A stretch of 64,000 bases of DNA, taken from contig JANTQA010000015.1 in NCBI GenBank assembly GCA_027625915.1, positions 4,493,001-4,557,000 of the forward strand, in the 5' to 3' direction. The position numbers were made by a program, and so were the translations under genes. Positions 1 through 11,135 of the stretch are shown here, piece after piece (position 1 is the first letter of the stretch; the number at the start of each line of letters is the position of its first letter). Source of the DNA: Anaeramoeba flamelloides (Eukaryota; Metamonada; Anaeramoebidae). Below the pieces are notes generated by a model. That model saw only the letters and a program-made list of their open reading frames with translations. It made no database searches and was not told the origin of the DNA.

Positions 1-95
1 CAGATTTAGTTATTAATTGTTCTTGAATACTAAAGGATAATTTTTTTTTCAATTTATTATTTCAGGTGAGTCACAATTTTTGAAAAAGAGCTTAT
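1..95 (-). mobile_element. Family B element, partial, running off the left edge
   Basis: The first 95 bases are a close reverse-complement match to 6256-6350 and a weaker match to 11136-11240. They contain the family B terminus (the TTCAGGTGAGTCACAATTTT end). The rest of the element lies outside the window. No coding capacity is seen. Family B is interpreted as a non-autonomous DNA transposon because it recurs in both orientations with related inverted ends. Confidence 0.7.
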
Positions 96-744
96 TTTGA
101 AAAAAAATCCTCTGCCATCAATATTAGTCCGATTTTTATTTTGTTGAAATTGGTTGTACATTGTTTTCACCAAAAAAAGTGCTATTTATTTTTCATTTTT
201 TGGAAATATTTCATCCAAAAATTTTCAAATAAATACCTTAGACATTTATTCAATTGGTATTAATATTTAGTTTAATTTAGTATTGTCAATTAATGAATAG
301 TACTAACAAAGATAATTTATGAAATGTAAAAAACAATTTCCCACTTTTTTGGAAATACCTTACTATTAAAAGAAAAAAATGCTGGTTATCTACTACTGAA
401 AAAAAATGAGCAACGGCTACCGAGAATCCATCCTTAATACTCTTTTAAAACCTCTAAAATTCCAACAATTTAAAAAAAAATAATTTTCTTTTTAAATATG
501 ATAATTTTTTGCACATGTGTAGTTGTTATAGAATTACAAAGTAAATTAAAAATAAAATAAAAGAATGAAAAAAAAGTATCCGATCATCATTTCAATCAAA
601 AAAGCAAAGCAAAACAAAACAAAAAAACAAAAACGAAAAGTATTGTATTTGTTTCTTGTATAAATTCAATAAAAAATAAAAAAAAATTTCAAAACATAAA
701 AAGGTATTTATATATAAGTCATTAATCAAATAAATAAATATTAT
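96..744. other. Gene-free flank downstream of V-ATPase B
   Basis: A/T-rich DNA with no open frame or repeat recognised. It contains the 3' untranslated region of the minus-strand V-ATPase gene. AATAAA-like hexamers are present, but in this composition they cannot be told from chance. Confidence 0.5.
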
Positions 745-2787
745 TTAGAGTCTTAAAACTTCATCATCATCATCGTCGTCAAGCAAATCATCATCATCAT
801 CATAATCATCATCATCGTCATCAAAATCATCGTCTTCGTCATCTTCATTTTGCTTGATTTTTTCCGAGTTTGTTGTTCTGCCATAATATTTTTTGATTGT
901 TTCTTCAGGGATTCTTTTCAGCATATCCTTTCTAAATGTTCTTAACAAATCCCAAGCAATATCGAGAGAATCATAGACATCTCTTGCTTCGTATCTTCCC
1001 TGTGAAAGGAAATTTTTTTCAAATTTATTCAAAAACTCCAAATATAGCAAATCATCTGAGGACAGGGCCTCTTCACCAACGACCGCCTTCATTGACATTA
1101 CGTCTCTACCAATGGCGTAGCAAGCGTATAATTGATTTGAAACTGAACTGTGGTCCTCTCGGGTCATTCCTTCGCCAATAGCTGACTTCATTAAACGGGA
1201 CAAGGATGGCAGCACATTGATTGGGGGGTAGATTTGCTTGTTGTGCAATTGACGATCGACATAGATCTGCCCCTCTGTGATGTAGCCTGTCAAATCGGGA
1301 ATTGGATGTGTGATGTCGTCGTTGGGCATGGTCAAAATTGGGATCTGCGTGATCGATCCAGATTTGCCATTGACCCTTCCTGCTCTTTCATAAATTGTAC
1401 TTAAATCAGTGTACATGTAGCCCGGGTAGCCCCTTCTACCGGGCACTTCTTCTCTTGCAGCCGAAACTTCCCGAAGGGCATCTGCGTAACTTGACATATC
1501 GGTCAGAATAACTAGCACATGCATGTCGCATTCATATGCCAAATATTCCGCGGCAGTTAGCGCGATCCTAGGTGTGATGATCCTTTCAATTGTTGGATCG
1601 TTAGCTAAATTCAAAAACAGCATGACCCTCTCCATGGATCCGTTTTCCTCAAAGTCTTGCTTGAAAAACCTAGCAGTCTCCATATTGAGCCCCATCGCAC
1701 CAAAGACAATAGCAAAATTGTCTTCAGATTGATCCTTTGTGCCCTTTTTCTGGACCAAGCCCGCCTGTCGACAGATCTGTGCAGCAATGTCGTTATGCGG
1801 CAAGCCAGATGCACTGAAAATTGGTATCTTCTGCCCCCTGGCAATGGAGTTCATCGTGTCGATGGCACTGATACCCGTTTGGATCATTTCCTCAGGATAC
1901 TCCCGCATAAACGGGTTGATTGGCTGACCCTGGATATCTAAAAAGTCAGACGCCAAAATTGGTGGACCGCGATCGATGGGCTTACCAGATCCATTGAACA
2001 CTCTCCCCAGCATATCAGAGGAGACTGGTGTTCGCATAATGTCGCCAGTAAATTCACACCTTGTCCTCTTGGCATCAATTCCAGTGGTTCCCTCAAAGAC
2101 TTGAACAACAGCCCTTGAACCAGAAATTTCCAAGACTTGCCCTCTTCTTCGAGATTGGTCGCCAAGTGTTAAATTAACAATTTCGGCATATTTTGGAAAC
2201 TATTTTATTGTTTGGTATGTTGTTTAATTGTTAACCAAGTGTACGGGTTGGTTATTTATTTATTAATTGTGTTTTTGTTTTTGTTTTAATTGTTTGGGTT
2301 ACAAATTTTTTTTGATATGAACAACAAAGTCAAAGTTGAGAAATAAAAAAATTATAAAAAAAAAAGATTTGGATTTTTGGAAAAGAAAAAAAAAAAAAAA
2401 ACAAAAAGAAAAAGATGAAAAAAAAAAAAAAATAATTTTTTTTTCCTAGATTTCTTCGAGAGCCTAAAAATTATTAAATAAAAAAAGATTATTTACTTTA
2501 ATGTTATCAAGAATAACAAGTGGACCATTTACAGCAGTTACTGTTCTGTAGTCTATTGAGAAGAAAGGAATAAAATATTTAAAACAACGAATAAAATTAG
2601 AAGAAAAATTAATTAAATCTTGGTTGTTGAATAGGAAAGATCGTTTATTTTTTTGATGTTTGGATTTGTTTAATTTACCAAGTCTAGGGTTTACGATAAA
2701 GTCTCTTGTAACAACTTGCTTGTGAATTTGGTTCATAAGTTTTTTTTCCTTTTGAATGTTTTTTTCTTTTTTTTTTACTTTACTCAT
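745..2787 (-). CDS. V-type H+-ATPase subunit B (non-catalytic nucleotide-binding subunit), three exons
   Basis: Subunit B of the V1 head of the vacuolar proton pump. It alternates with subunit A in the hexamer that hydrolyses ATP and acidifies endomembrane compartments. Exons (minus strand) are 2787-2679, 2552-2497 and 2199-745. Introns are 2678-2553 (phase 1) and 2496-2200 (phase 0), both GTAAAT...TAG. The spliced frame gives about 539 residues, against 490-510 usual. Near residue 30 it reads [20 protein letters not shown] across both junctions, then [14 protein letters not shown]. The family blocks [77 protein letters not shown] and [15 protein letters not shown] are intact. As expected for B, there is no Walker A. 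I chose the ATG at 2787 (MSKVKKK) over an in-frame ATG at 2817. The last ~40 residues are an unusual Asp-rich tail. Identification is certain; the exact N-terminus is less so. Confidence 0.97.
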
Positions 2788-4999
2788 TTCAAAAAAAAAA
2801 TAAAATCTGTAAAACAAAGAGAAAAAATGATTTTTCGATTATTTGACTCAAATAAACAAAAAGTATGAATTTAATTGACACTACTTTTATATTTATGAGT
2901 TTAACACTTCAAATTTGAATAGTAAACTTAGTTGAAAAAATTATATGAATTTCAAATTAAAATTTATTAACTCATCTAATTGATTGAAAAAAAAAGTTTA
3001 TGTTTGACTCATCAATATGTCTATTAATGTAAACCAAATCAGACTAAAGAAGTTATTCTCTAATTGTCATTTTAGGTTCTAGTAACTTATGGTGGATTAT
3101 CTCCATACTCAAGGAATGACTTGAAATAAAAAACTGATATTGTGAAATGGCACTTCTTTTGATTGAAAAAATTCAAATAACAAATAAAAAAAATTTTCAG
3201 GGATATCAAATTGCAAAAACTTTAACGAACAAAAAAAAGTACAAATTTTATAATTTCAAAAAAATCCAAATTAAGTCAAAAAACCAATCTTTTCTTGTTT
3301 TATTGTTCCAAGTGTTGAAATTTCTATATTTGAAAATAATTGTTTATAAAAGTATACAATCAATTTAATTCTATTTAATCCAGTTTCTGATTATTTTGTA
3401 ACTCTCTAAATTTGACAGAGTAAGGATTTTGGAACATTCTTGGGATAAAAAAAACCTCATTTGAAAAATGAAAATAATGAAAAAAAAAATCATCGAGATC
3501 TCAAAAAGTGCGAAAGAGAGACACTTCAAAACAAACAGAGTTGTTTTCAAAATTATATATTCTAATCATTATAATTGGAAATTGAGGGTCGATCTTTGGC
3601 ACTTTTTTCTAAAAATGTCCTCTTTTTTCATTATTGTTCTTTAGAAATTGATCCCACATCACAAGTTGATTGCTTTTTAATGAGTATTAGGTCCTTTTAA
3701 AAATATATTCGTCTTTTTTTTTCAATTATTAAAATTATTTTTAACCATAATGTCTGCCCCTGGCAGTTTTTTTGAAATTTTGCTATGATTGAATTCAAAT
3801 AAAAGTTTTATAATTTTTATTTCGTTTTCCATTTTATGTATTTATATACACCTATAAACCATTTCGTTGTAGGTTCACAAGAAAATAAAACATAAGTATA
3901 AAAAAAACAAAGTAGATTCAAAATTTTTGGTTATGTACTGTTAAAAAAACAATTTTACCGAAATAAAATCATAAAAAGGGTTTGAAAGATAAAAATATAT
4001 TTTCACAATTCTTAAATTTTTAATTGTATCAGATATAGTTATTAAAACATGTTAACAAATCGAATTAATATTATAGATAGAGAATATTAATTTATCTAAA
4101 AAATAAATTGAAAAGTTGAAATACTTTGATTAATAATATATTCCAAACAATCCTGAAAAGTTGATGAAAATTAACCAAACAATATAATTTGTAATTGGAG
4201 TGAGTTACTTTTATCAATCCAAGTGTAAACAAAATAAAATTGAAACTTATCATAAAAATAAATGTACTGAAATTGATACTACCTATTATCAAATAAACTA
4301 CAATATTACTGATATTTGGAGAGTAAGTATTTATATAAAAGTCTAATCATAGGGAAAAAATTGTAAAAATTCAAAAAAATATACTAAGATGTAAAAAAAA
4401 TCGATTAAACAGTATATCAAAAAATATCTATATCTAAATAAAGGAAGGAAAATTTAAGAATAATTTAAATAATTCTAAAACAGGTGTATCAAACAATTTT
4501 TAAGCAACAAAGATATTTTAATTAAAAATTCATAGGATTAAAACTAAATTTTGATCATTCAATAATTATTTGAATATATAGTTATATTTTCTAAATTAAA
4601 ATAATGATATACTTTATCATTATCCATTAAATAAATAAAAAACTTAAAAATATTATAGACAATTTTAAATTATTTCTTATGGTGTGTCATTCATATGAAA
4701 TATATAGTAAATATTAGAAATAATATCTCAAAAACAAATTCTTATAGTAAAACCAAATTAAAACTAACCAATGCAAGAAATAAAATAGAAACTTTCTTGA
4801 TAATATAAATTTCTTGTAATGATGAATTTTAAGTATCTTCGAGGGATGTTTTAAACAGATCTCTCCAAATTAAAATCGTTTTGAGATTCATGAAATGTCT
4901 CCATTGGGAATTTGTTACACACTCGATTTCTTTCTCTCTCTTTACCTGTATTTTTTGTTTCTTTCACATTAACTCTTCATTTCTTTTCCTTTAATATAT
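2788..4999. other. Gene-free interval
   Basis: Upstream region of V-ATPase B. A few short open frames (for example 3147-3368 plus and 4092-4292 minus) have the Phe/Leu/Lys/Asn composition expected of random A/T-rich DNA. No repeat or RNA gene recognised. Confidence 0.5.
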
Positions 5000-5537
5000 A
5001 TAAACGAAATTCTAAAATTTTGGACACAGATTAAACGGTTGAAAGAATAGCAATACTCCACTTTATATTCAAAATGGAAAATAATTTGATTGTACAAGAA
5101 ATTTCATTTTTTGTCTTTTTTGTTTTGTTTTCATTTCCTTTTTTTGCAGTTACGTAAACCTTTCGTTAGATCTGGAAAATTTTTTTGGATGGTTGATAGA
5201 AGGTTAGTGTTGAGTTTTTTAAATTGGAAAAACCATATATAGTTGGTCAATGTTATCTGATCGTTTGATAGATCAACAGTTGTTCGTGAAATTTTAATAA
5301 ATTTACCAATACATTGTATTTTCACTTGTTTCATTATTTCGGACACTCTAATTGTTAATTTTTCGCTTTATATTTTTCCTTTTTATTTAGATGAAAATGA
5401 TTAATTTTAAAAAAACTTAATCATAGGTAACTTAAATATGGTTTTATATTGCGTTTGTTTGGAAAAATATAATAAATTGGGTTTTATTTTGCATATTTTT
5501 GATTTTGGGTGTGTCCAAATTTTTGGAATGGGGTTTA
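5000..5537 (-). mobile_element. Family D element copy 1: Tc1/mariner-like MITE with HTH remnant
   Basis: This ~535-bp element matches 28627-29160 and 38635-39163 in reverse orientation. Its ends are inverted: the left reads AAATTCTAAAATTTTGGACAC and the right ends GTCCAAATTTTTGGAATGGG, each bordered by TA-rich DNA. On the minus strand, 5346-5131 stays open for ~70 residues and contains GKFIKISRTTVDLSND. That looks like the recognition helix of the N-terminal helix-turn-helix in Tc1/IS630 transposases. The element is far too short for a whole transposase, so it is probably a non-autonomous derivative. The family assignment is inference from the ends and the HTH-like motif. Confidence 0.65.
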
Positions 5538-6257
5538 TATATATATAAACTATTTTTCAAACAAAAGAGCACACCTTACAAATCGAAAATACCATCGAAT
5601 TTGATTGTTTATCAAATAATTACTTATTGGTGATTTTCATTTTAATTATTCATTTTTTCATTTTTTTTTTTTTTTATTTTTGGATATTGAACAGTTGGAA
5701 AATGAAAAAGCAAGATAAGAAGAAACCAATTTGGAAATAATCTACCAGTGTATAAATGGAAACAGTTTAAGTTTAATTTAGAATGAACTAGAAATAGGAA
5801 TTAAGAAAGACCCATATTGGATTGATGAATGGAACTAAGAAAAGAGAAATAAAGAAAAAACATTCCAAGAAAATACCCAGATGGATTGCGGCTTTATCTT
5901 GAAAATGAGACTTTAAAGAACAAAAGTTTGATATGTAAAGAATTATCAATAAAATGTTGAGAACTTTTACCCAATTCGCCTTGTTCAAAGGTTTTTATTG
6001 ATTTTATAATTTTTTTTCTTTCAATTTACAAAACGAGATTTCTCATTTCAAATAAAAGGATACACAAATTTTTAAAATATTGACTTTTAATTTTTATTGA
6101 TTTGTTTTAATGAGTTTTAAAGATCCAGTTGAGTGGTTTTTTATGTTTTAAGGCGTTTATTAGATTTTAGAATGATACTAAAATTAATTTGATGCACTTA
6201 TGAATAATTCTTGAATTTTTTTGTGCCCTTTTATTTGAAAAAGAGTTTATATATAAA
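5532..6257 (+). mobile_element. Family C element copy 1 (MITE, ~720 bp)
   Basis: Matches 56165-56870 (reverse) and 61885-62625 (direct) over essentially the full length. The ends are inverted: the left reads AAACTATTTTTCAAACAAAAG then AGCACACC, and the right reads GTGCCCTTTTATTTG then AAAAAGAGTTTATATATAAAC. Open frames inside (for example minus 5988-5788) are conserved only as far as the DNA is, and are broken differently in each copy, so I read them as non-coding. The left end overlaps the right end of the family D element, and the right end abuts family B. Confidence 0.75.
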
Positions 6258-6610
6258 CTCTTTTTCAAAAATTGTGACTCACCTGAAATAATAAATTGAA
6301 AAAAAAAATTTATCCTTTAGTATTCAAGAACAATTAATAACTAAATCTGATTTGTAATTCACTTTTAAGTCATTCTAAATCTATAAAAGCCTGATATATT
6401 AAAAATTAAAAAAAATAAAACCAAAAACTAAAAAAAACGTGAGTAACAATTTTTGAAATGAGCATTACCCATTTTTTATTACTGAACTTTCACTGAAAAA
6501 AAGTTGAACAACAAGATTTTTTATGAATAATTAAATACATTTTCAAAGGCATTACATAGTCTAAATTTTGTGAGTGATTATTTGTCTTTTCGAAGATCTC
6601 TTTTTTTTTT
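6256..6610 (+). mobile_element. Family B element copy 2
   Basis: Direct match to 11136-11490 over ~350 bp, and reverse match of its first 95 bp to the left edge of the window. The segment 6263-6292 (TTTCAAAAATTGTGACTCAC...) recurs inverted at 6439-6460 (GTGAGTAACAATTTTTGAAA), so the mobile unit may be the first ~200 bp. Homology continues past it to the shared CTTTTCGAAGATC block near 6590. No coding potential seen. Confidence 0.7.
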
Positions 6611-7658
6611 CCACATGATCTTTTTTAAAAAAAAAAAAAAAGAAAAAGAAAAAGAAAAAGAAAAAAAAAGAAAAAGAAAAAAAAGAATTTCAAAAAGAAG
6701 AAAAAATGATTCTGATCTAAAAATTTGAAAATATTTTTTGTAAAGAATACTGGAATAAACCCTCAAAACAGCTCTCATTAACATTAGAAAGTGTGTCAAA
6801 ATTTATGAAAAATAGTTTATATATATTCAATAATAATTTACATACTTAAATGTTTTAATTTTACATTTTGAGAAATTGGGATATGCTATTAGTCTGTTAT
6901 TATTAGTTTATACATAAGATTTGAAAATTTTGATTTTTAATCTAACTGAAATTTCATACATTATTTATCTTTTTTTAAGTTATCAAATACTTTTTATTTA
7001 TTTTTTCTTTTCGAAAAAATAGAAAGTTAACTTCTCTTAAAATAAAACCAATCAACCAAAACCTGAACATTTTTTTCATAAACTGAGTAATAAAAAAAAA
7101 ATTAAAATTAAAGCGCTAAGTTCTACGGTAAACTACTATTTCTATGCCATTCTAAGTTACTGACGAAAACATATTGATGGTTTTTTTTTATTATTTTTAG
7201 AGAAAATCCAAAGATTTTCTGATAAAAAAAATACTACAAAAGGTATAGGTACTCTACTTTACCCATGAAAATTCCAAAAATATCTCAATGAAACCAAATT
7301 GTTATAATAATTTTTATAGTTTTATATTTAATTTTTTAGTATTTCACATAGAAAAATCAACTTTACTTTGTTTATAAAATACAGTAAATCATTGAAAATC
7401 AGATAAAAATATATGATTATTAATTTAAAGAAAAGTAAATTTATTGTATTCTACACAAAACCACAGTTCTTCTTTATTTAAAACAAATGACAATTTTAAA
7501 CTGAAGTTAATTATTCCTAAAATTATTTTCAAATTGTCCTTAAATTCAGGAATTTATTTCAAGAAGTGATTTTAAGATAATTTTGTGTTTTCTTTTTTCA
7601 CTTTAAATCTTTCCCAGTCAACCCTAAGGTTTGTTGATTCAAATTATTAATTGGTTGT
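6611..7658. other. Gene-free interval with (GAAAAA)n tract
   Basis: 6635-6690 is an AAAAAG-type simple repeat. The rest is A/T-rich DNA with no recognisable gene. It contains the 3' flank of the minus-strand Trm10 gene. Confidence 0.5.
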
Positions 7659-8726
7659 TTAATTTTTTTTTTCTTTTTCATTTTCATTTTCCTTTTCTAT
7701 TTCTATTTCGTTTTCCCTTTTCTTTTCCTTTTCCTGCTCTTCTTCTTGTTCGTTTATAATTTCCTTTTCATTTTGTTGTTTTTTTCTATTGGTTTCCTTT
7801 TCCTTTTCCTTTTCATTTTCCTTTTCATTTTCTTTTTCTTTTTCTTTTTCTTTTTCTTTTTCTTTTTCTTTTTCTTTTTCTTTTTCATTTTCTGTTACTT
7901 TTTTATTTTCTTTACTTTCAATTAAACCATTTTTATTGTTTTGAACAGATTTTAATTGTGAGTTAACTTTAAGTTTTGCATTTTTTCTTTTTGGTATTGC
8001 TTTAGATAATGCTAACCCCCAGTCTTTGCATTCAAGCCAATTGATCATTGATTCAAAAACGTGGTTTATTGTTAAAATTTTTCTTGTTTTCATTACAAAA
8101 TTTGATTCAATTGGCAATCGAGCAGTCCTAATGCCCTTTTCTTTTGCGATCTTATAACACAAGCCTGGTAAGCGGTTGTGATCAACCAAGCCACCAATAA
8201 TATAATTCTCTGATCCGTCGGTTTTAATTTCACTTAAGGTTTCTTCTCCTTCTGAGGTCAAATATACTAACGATTCTTTTGGGAACAATTCTGTGTAACA
8301 TTTTTCCGAGATATCCATCTTCCAATTCTCGCTTCCTTTTTGTAATTCCAACCTTGCTTTTGTTCGACCAAATAAACCTGTTAGCCACAGCCTTGCAGGT
8401 GTTGTGTGTCGCCGATTTGATCCATAGCAAAGGATTATTTGGTTTAGTAATTTTGTTAATTCAAAAATTCTCATGTAATGATCTAAGGAACAATCAATTA
8501 TGATCGACAATTTTGGTAAATCGCTGTTCTCGTTTGATCGGATATTGAGTAACCTTCTTTTTTTATTTGTTTCTTCCACATCTTTTTTATTTTCATTTTC
8601 TCTTTTTCTTAATTTTTGCTTTGTTAATCGTTCCAGTTTTTTTAAATCTTTTTTGCTTGGTTTAGGTGCTTCGGGATCAACAAAAGCCCAACTATACATA
8701 GACTCAACATCTTTACTGATATTCAT
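7659..8726 (-). CDS. TRM10: tRNA (guanine-9-N1)-methyltransferase Trm10 (TRMT10A-like)
   Basis: SPOUT-fold enzyme that transfers a methyl group from S-adenosylmethionine to N1 of purine 9 in tRNAs. It is an intronless frame of 355 residues from the ATG at 8726 (MNISKDVESMYSWAF); an in-frame ATG at 8783 would add a hydrophobic stretch atypical of the family. The SPOUT core spans about residues 74-240. Family blocks are LSIIIDCSLDHYM, ILCYGSNRR, WLTGLFGRTKARLE, LVYLTSEGEETL, YIIGGLVDHN (carrying the conserved Asp implicated in catalysis), GLCYKIAKEKGIRTARLPI and KILTINHVFESMINWLE. A Lys/Arg-rich N-terminus (residues ~22-60) matches the tRNA-binding extension of the family. After residue ~245 the protein becomes a Lys-Glu-Asn low-complexity tail, encoded partly by a CTTTTT hexamer run near 7825-7890. 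No neighbour suggests co-regulation. Confidence 0.93.
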   Translation of the reverse strand: MNISKDVESMYSWAFVDPEAPKPSKKDLKKLERLTKQKLRKRENENKKDVEETNKKRRLLNIRSNENSDLPKLSIIIDCSLDHYMRIFELTKLLNQIILCYGSNRRHTTPARLWLTGLFGRTKARLELQKGSENWKMDISEKCYTELFPKESLVYLTSEGEETLSEIKTDGSENYIIGGLVDHNRLPGLCYKIAKEKGIRTARLPIESNFVMKTRKILTINHVFESMINWLECKDWGLALSKAIPKRKNAKLKVNSQLKSVQNNKNGLIESKENKKVTENEKEKEKEKEKEKEKEKEKENEKENEKEKEKETNRKKQQNEKEIINEQEEEQEKEKKRENEIEIEKENENEKEKKN

Positions 8727-8964
8727 TTTATGAAAGATAAAGAAATTGTAAAAAATGAATGAATTTAGAAAGTTTAAGCACATTATTCAAAGTTTTTAAG
8801 TATTGAATATCGATCCAGAAAGGTTTCAGTTGAGGTTATAATTTAGTTCTTTTTTATCCACAAGAAATAAATAAGTGAATGAATAAATTTTTGTGTTTTG
8901 TGTGATTTAAAAAGTTGATCATCATTTTATAAGAGTTACTAAATTACAAATCTAAATCGATAAG
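8727..8964. other. Short 5' flank of Trm10
   Basis: A/T-rich upstream region of the minus-strand Trm10 gene. It presumably holds the promoter, but no motif can be assigned. Confidence 0.4.
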
Positions 8965-9399
8965 AATAATGCGTGCCCAAGAACTATAATCCGTGTTTCA
9001 AAAAATAATCCGTGCATTTTTTTATTCTTGTTCGAATGAAACATCCAACTCCCTACCCAAAAGTACACCTAAGTTCAAATCAATTTTGAAAGTAATGACT
9101 TTATATTAGCTGTAAAATTTTAATAAAATAGGATTTTTGTTCAAATTTTATTGGAATTTTGTATTTTTTTCATACAAATTTTATCAAAAATTTACTCTAT
9201 TTTTTGAGATAAATTTTACAATTTGATCCTTCATTTTTAGAATTTCTTTTTAAATAATAGAACTTTAAGAAAAAATTATCAAACTTAATTCGGGGTTTAT
9301 TGTTGGTTTCTTTGATTGGTTGATTTATAGGTCTTCGATAAGAAAAAAAAAATTACTTTTTAAATGAAACAAGGATTAAACTTTTCAGCACGCATTATT
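8965..9399 (+). mobile_element. Family A element copy 1 (MITE with 12-bp inverted ends)
   Basis: The left end AATAATGCGTGC (8965-8976) is the exact inverse of the right end GCACGCATTATT (9388-9399), giving a 435-bp element. A subterminal ATAATCCGTG motif occurs twice just inside the left end. Related copies lie at 20465-20925 (reverse), 20955-21387 (direct) and 23500-23945 (diverged), with a partial copy at 19995-20145. Shared internal landmarks are the GTTCAAATCAATTTTGAAGG block and the block ending in GTATTGTTGGTTTCT. No protein frame is conserved among copies. Confidence 0.75.
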
Positions 9400-9400
9400 T

Positions 9401-9966
9401 TACGGTTTACAATCCTCTTAAATTTGAAAAAAGATTATCTTGAATTGGGTACAATGATTTTATTAATTTGGTTCTTGTCTGATCGATCTTCAACTCGATA
9501 TCGGTTTTTATAATAATTAAAAATGGCAATTTTTGACAATTTATTTTTTTTTTCCGAAATTCAAATTGACGAATATAAGGCAAATGAGTTCATAGGTGTT
9601 TTATAAATAAATTTCGATTTTTGGGTTCTATAATACAATTTTGATTAACTTTTTAGTCAATTAACTAAATGAGAAAAAAAACCTTTTTTTAAAAGATTCA
9701 AAGACAAGCTCAATCTTGATTAAAAATTCGAATCAACAACCTACAAATCACATTTTTTTTAATACTTAACTTCAGATATATTAAACTTCCACTCATAAAT
9801 TCAGATTAAGGAAAAAAAAAATAAAAATTGTCAAAAAATACCTTTTTTAATTATTATAAAAACCTATATCGAGTTGAAGATCGATCAGATAAGAACCAAA
9901 TTAACAATTCACTACACCCGACAGAAGTTAATCTTTTTTTCAAATTTCAGGGATTGTAAACCTTAA
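9401..9966. mobile_element. Family K foldback element with ~170-bp inverted arms
   Basis: The left arm 9401-9580 and right arm 9790-9966 are imperfect inverse copies around a ~210-bp centre. Matching landmarks are GGTTTACAATCC against GGATTGTAAACC, CTGATCGATCTTCAACTCGAT against ATCGAGTTGAAGATCGATCAG, and AATTTGGTTCTTGTCTGAT against ATCAGATAAGAACCAAATT. The element starts within 2 bp of the right end of the family A element. It is likely a MITE or foldback transposon; no other copy was noticed in the window. Confidence 0.7.
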
Positions 9967-11135
9967 CAACAGTAAAGAAGAAAAATAAATTTTGAAAATT
10001 TTGTTTATATGAAAATAATTACCAAAATTAGGTTAAAATGAACTAGAGAAGAATTCTTAGTGCACTATTTAATTTTAATACAATTTCATAATTTTTATTT
10101 ATAATTGTTATCTTATAAAAATATTTTTCAATTTTTCTTATTACTTTTGTGTATAAAAGTGAATCAGGGAAAAAAATTTAAACCTTGTTTTTTCTTGGAA
10201 ACATTAATGAAAAACAAAGATTAAAAAGTAAAATCAATTAAAAGAAGAAACCAACAAAAGAAACTTCATATAATAATCCATTATATTATTTTCAATCGAA
10301 CCAACAAACACACTTTAAATCTACTTGAATATCAAAATCTAGAGAGTAGTTTTGGAGATCGCGAAAATTTTTCAATTGATTGATCGTATTTTTAATATTT
10401 GATCAAAGAAAAACCTTAACCAATAGATAGTATTAAAAAACTGTTATTGTGTTGAATCCTTCTTTTTGTCTTTATTTATTAATTTATTCTTTTATTAATT
10501 AATCTTACTTTATATTTTCAGGATTTATTAATGTTTCCCTTAAAAACAATATTTCACTTTTTTTCCAGAACAGTTATATTGTTTTAAAATTTAGAAAACG
10601 GTTATATTTAAATTAAAAATTAAAATAAATTGTATCTCAAAAATTTAATTAGAATGAACTTTTTCATATTTAAAATTTTTTATTACAAATAACATGTTAA
10701 TTTTATGTTTTTTTGTTTTTAATTCTAATTGGGGAACGGGTATATCGGTACTTGAAATATATTTTTTTATTATCTGAACTAGGAAGCATTAGCACAAATA
10801 TGGGTTTTCTCTATTAAAAAAATTTTTTTAATAAAGATCAAGTTTGAGAAGAAATTACAAAAGTCTAATATATGTGGTGTACTATTAAAAAAATAAATTT
10901 AAGAACAGTATTTTGGGCTGTTCTCATTTGTTTTTTTTTTTTTTTCGTTTAACTTTTCCAAAATATAAAAATATATTTCGAAATAAAATATTAAAAATGA
11001 AATTTACAATGTATTTAGGCTGAATTATTCGAAAATTCGTTTGGATTAAACTCAATACAATTACTTTTTCTGAACTTTAACTTTATACCCAAGTCTCTCT
11101 AATGAAAAAAAATGTGAGGAATCATACAACAGCAT
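9967..11135. other. Gene-free interval
   Basis: A/T-rich DNA, no convincing open frame or RNA gene, no repeat match recognised. Confidence 0.45.

Noticed and set aside
936-1941. Plus-strand and alternative minus-strand frames inside V-ATPase B
   Set aside because: Shadows of a strongly conserved gene; no independent signal.
2464-2496. A 33-nt potential mini-intron (GTAAATAATC...TTTTTAG) after exon 2 of V-ATPase B
   Set aside because: Splicing there gives ALEEI and a stop. The acceptor at 2200 restores the conserved FPKYAEIV, so the 297-nt intron is the right one.
5788-5988. Membrane-like frame SNFCSLKSHFQDKAAIHLGIF, also seen at 56473-56679 and 62140-62322
   Set aside because: It lies in family C copies. 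The similarity follows the DNA repeat, and the frames are broken differently, so no protein is supported.
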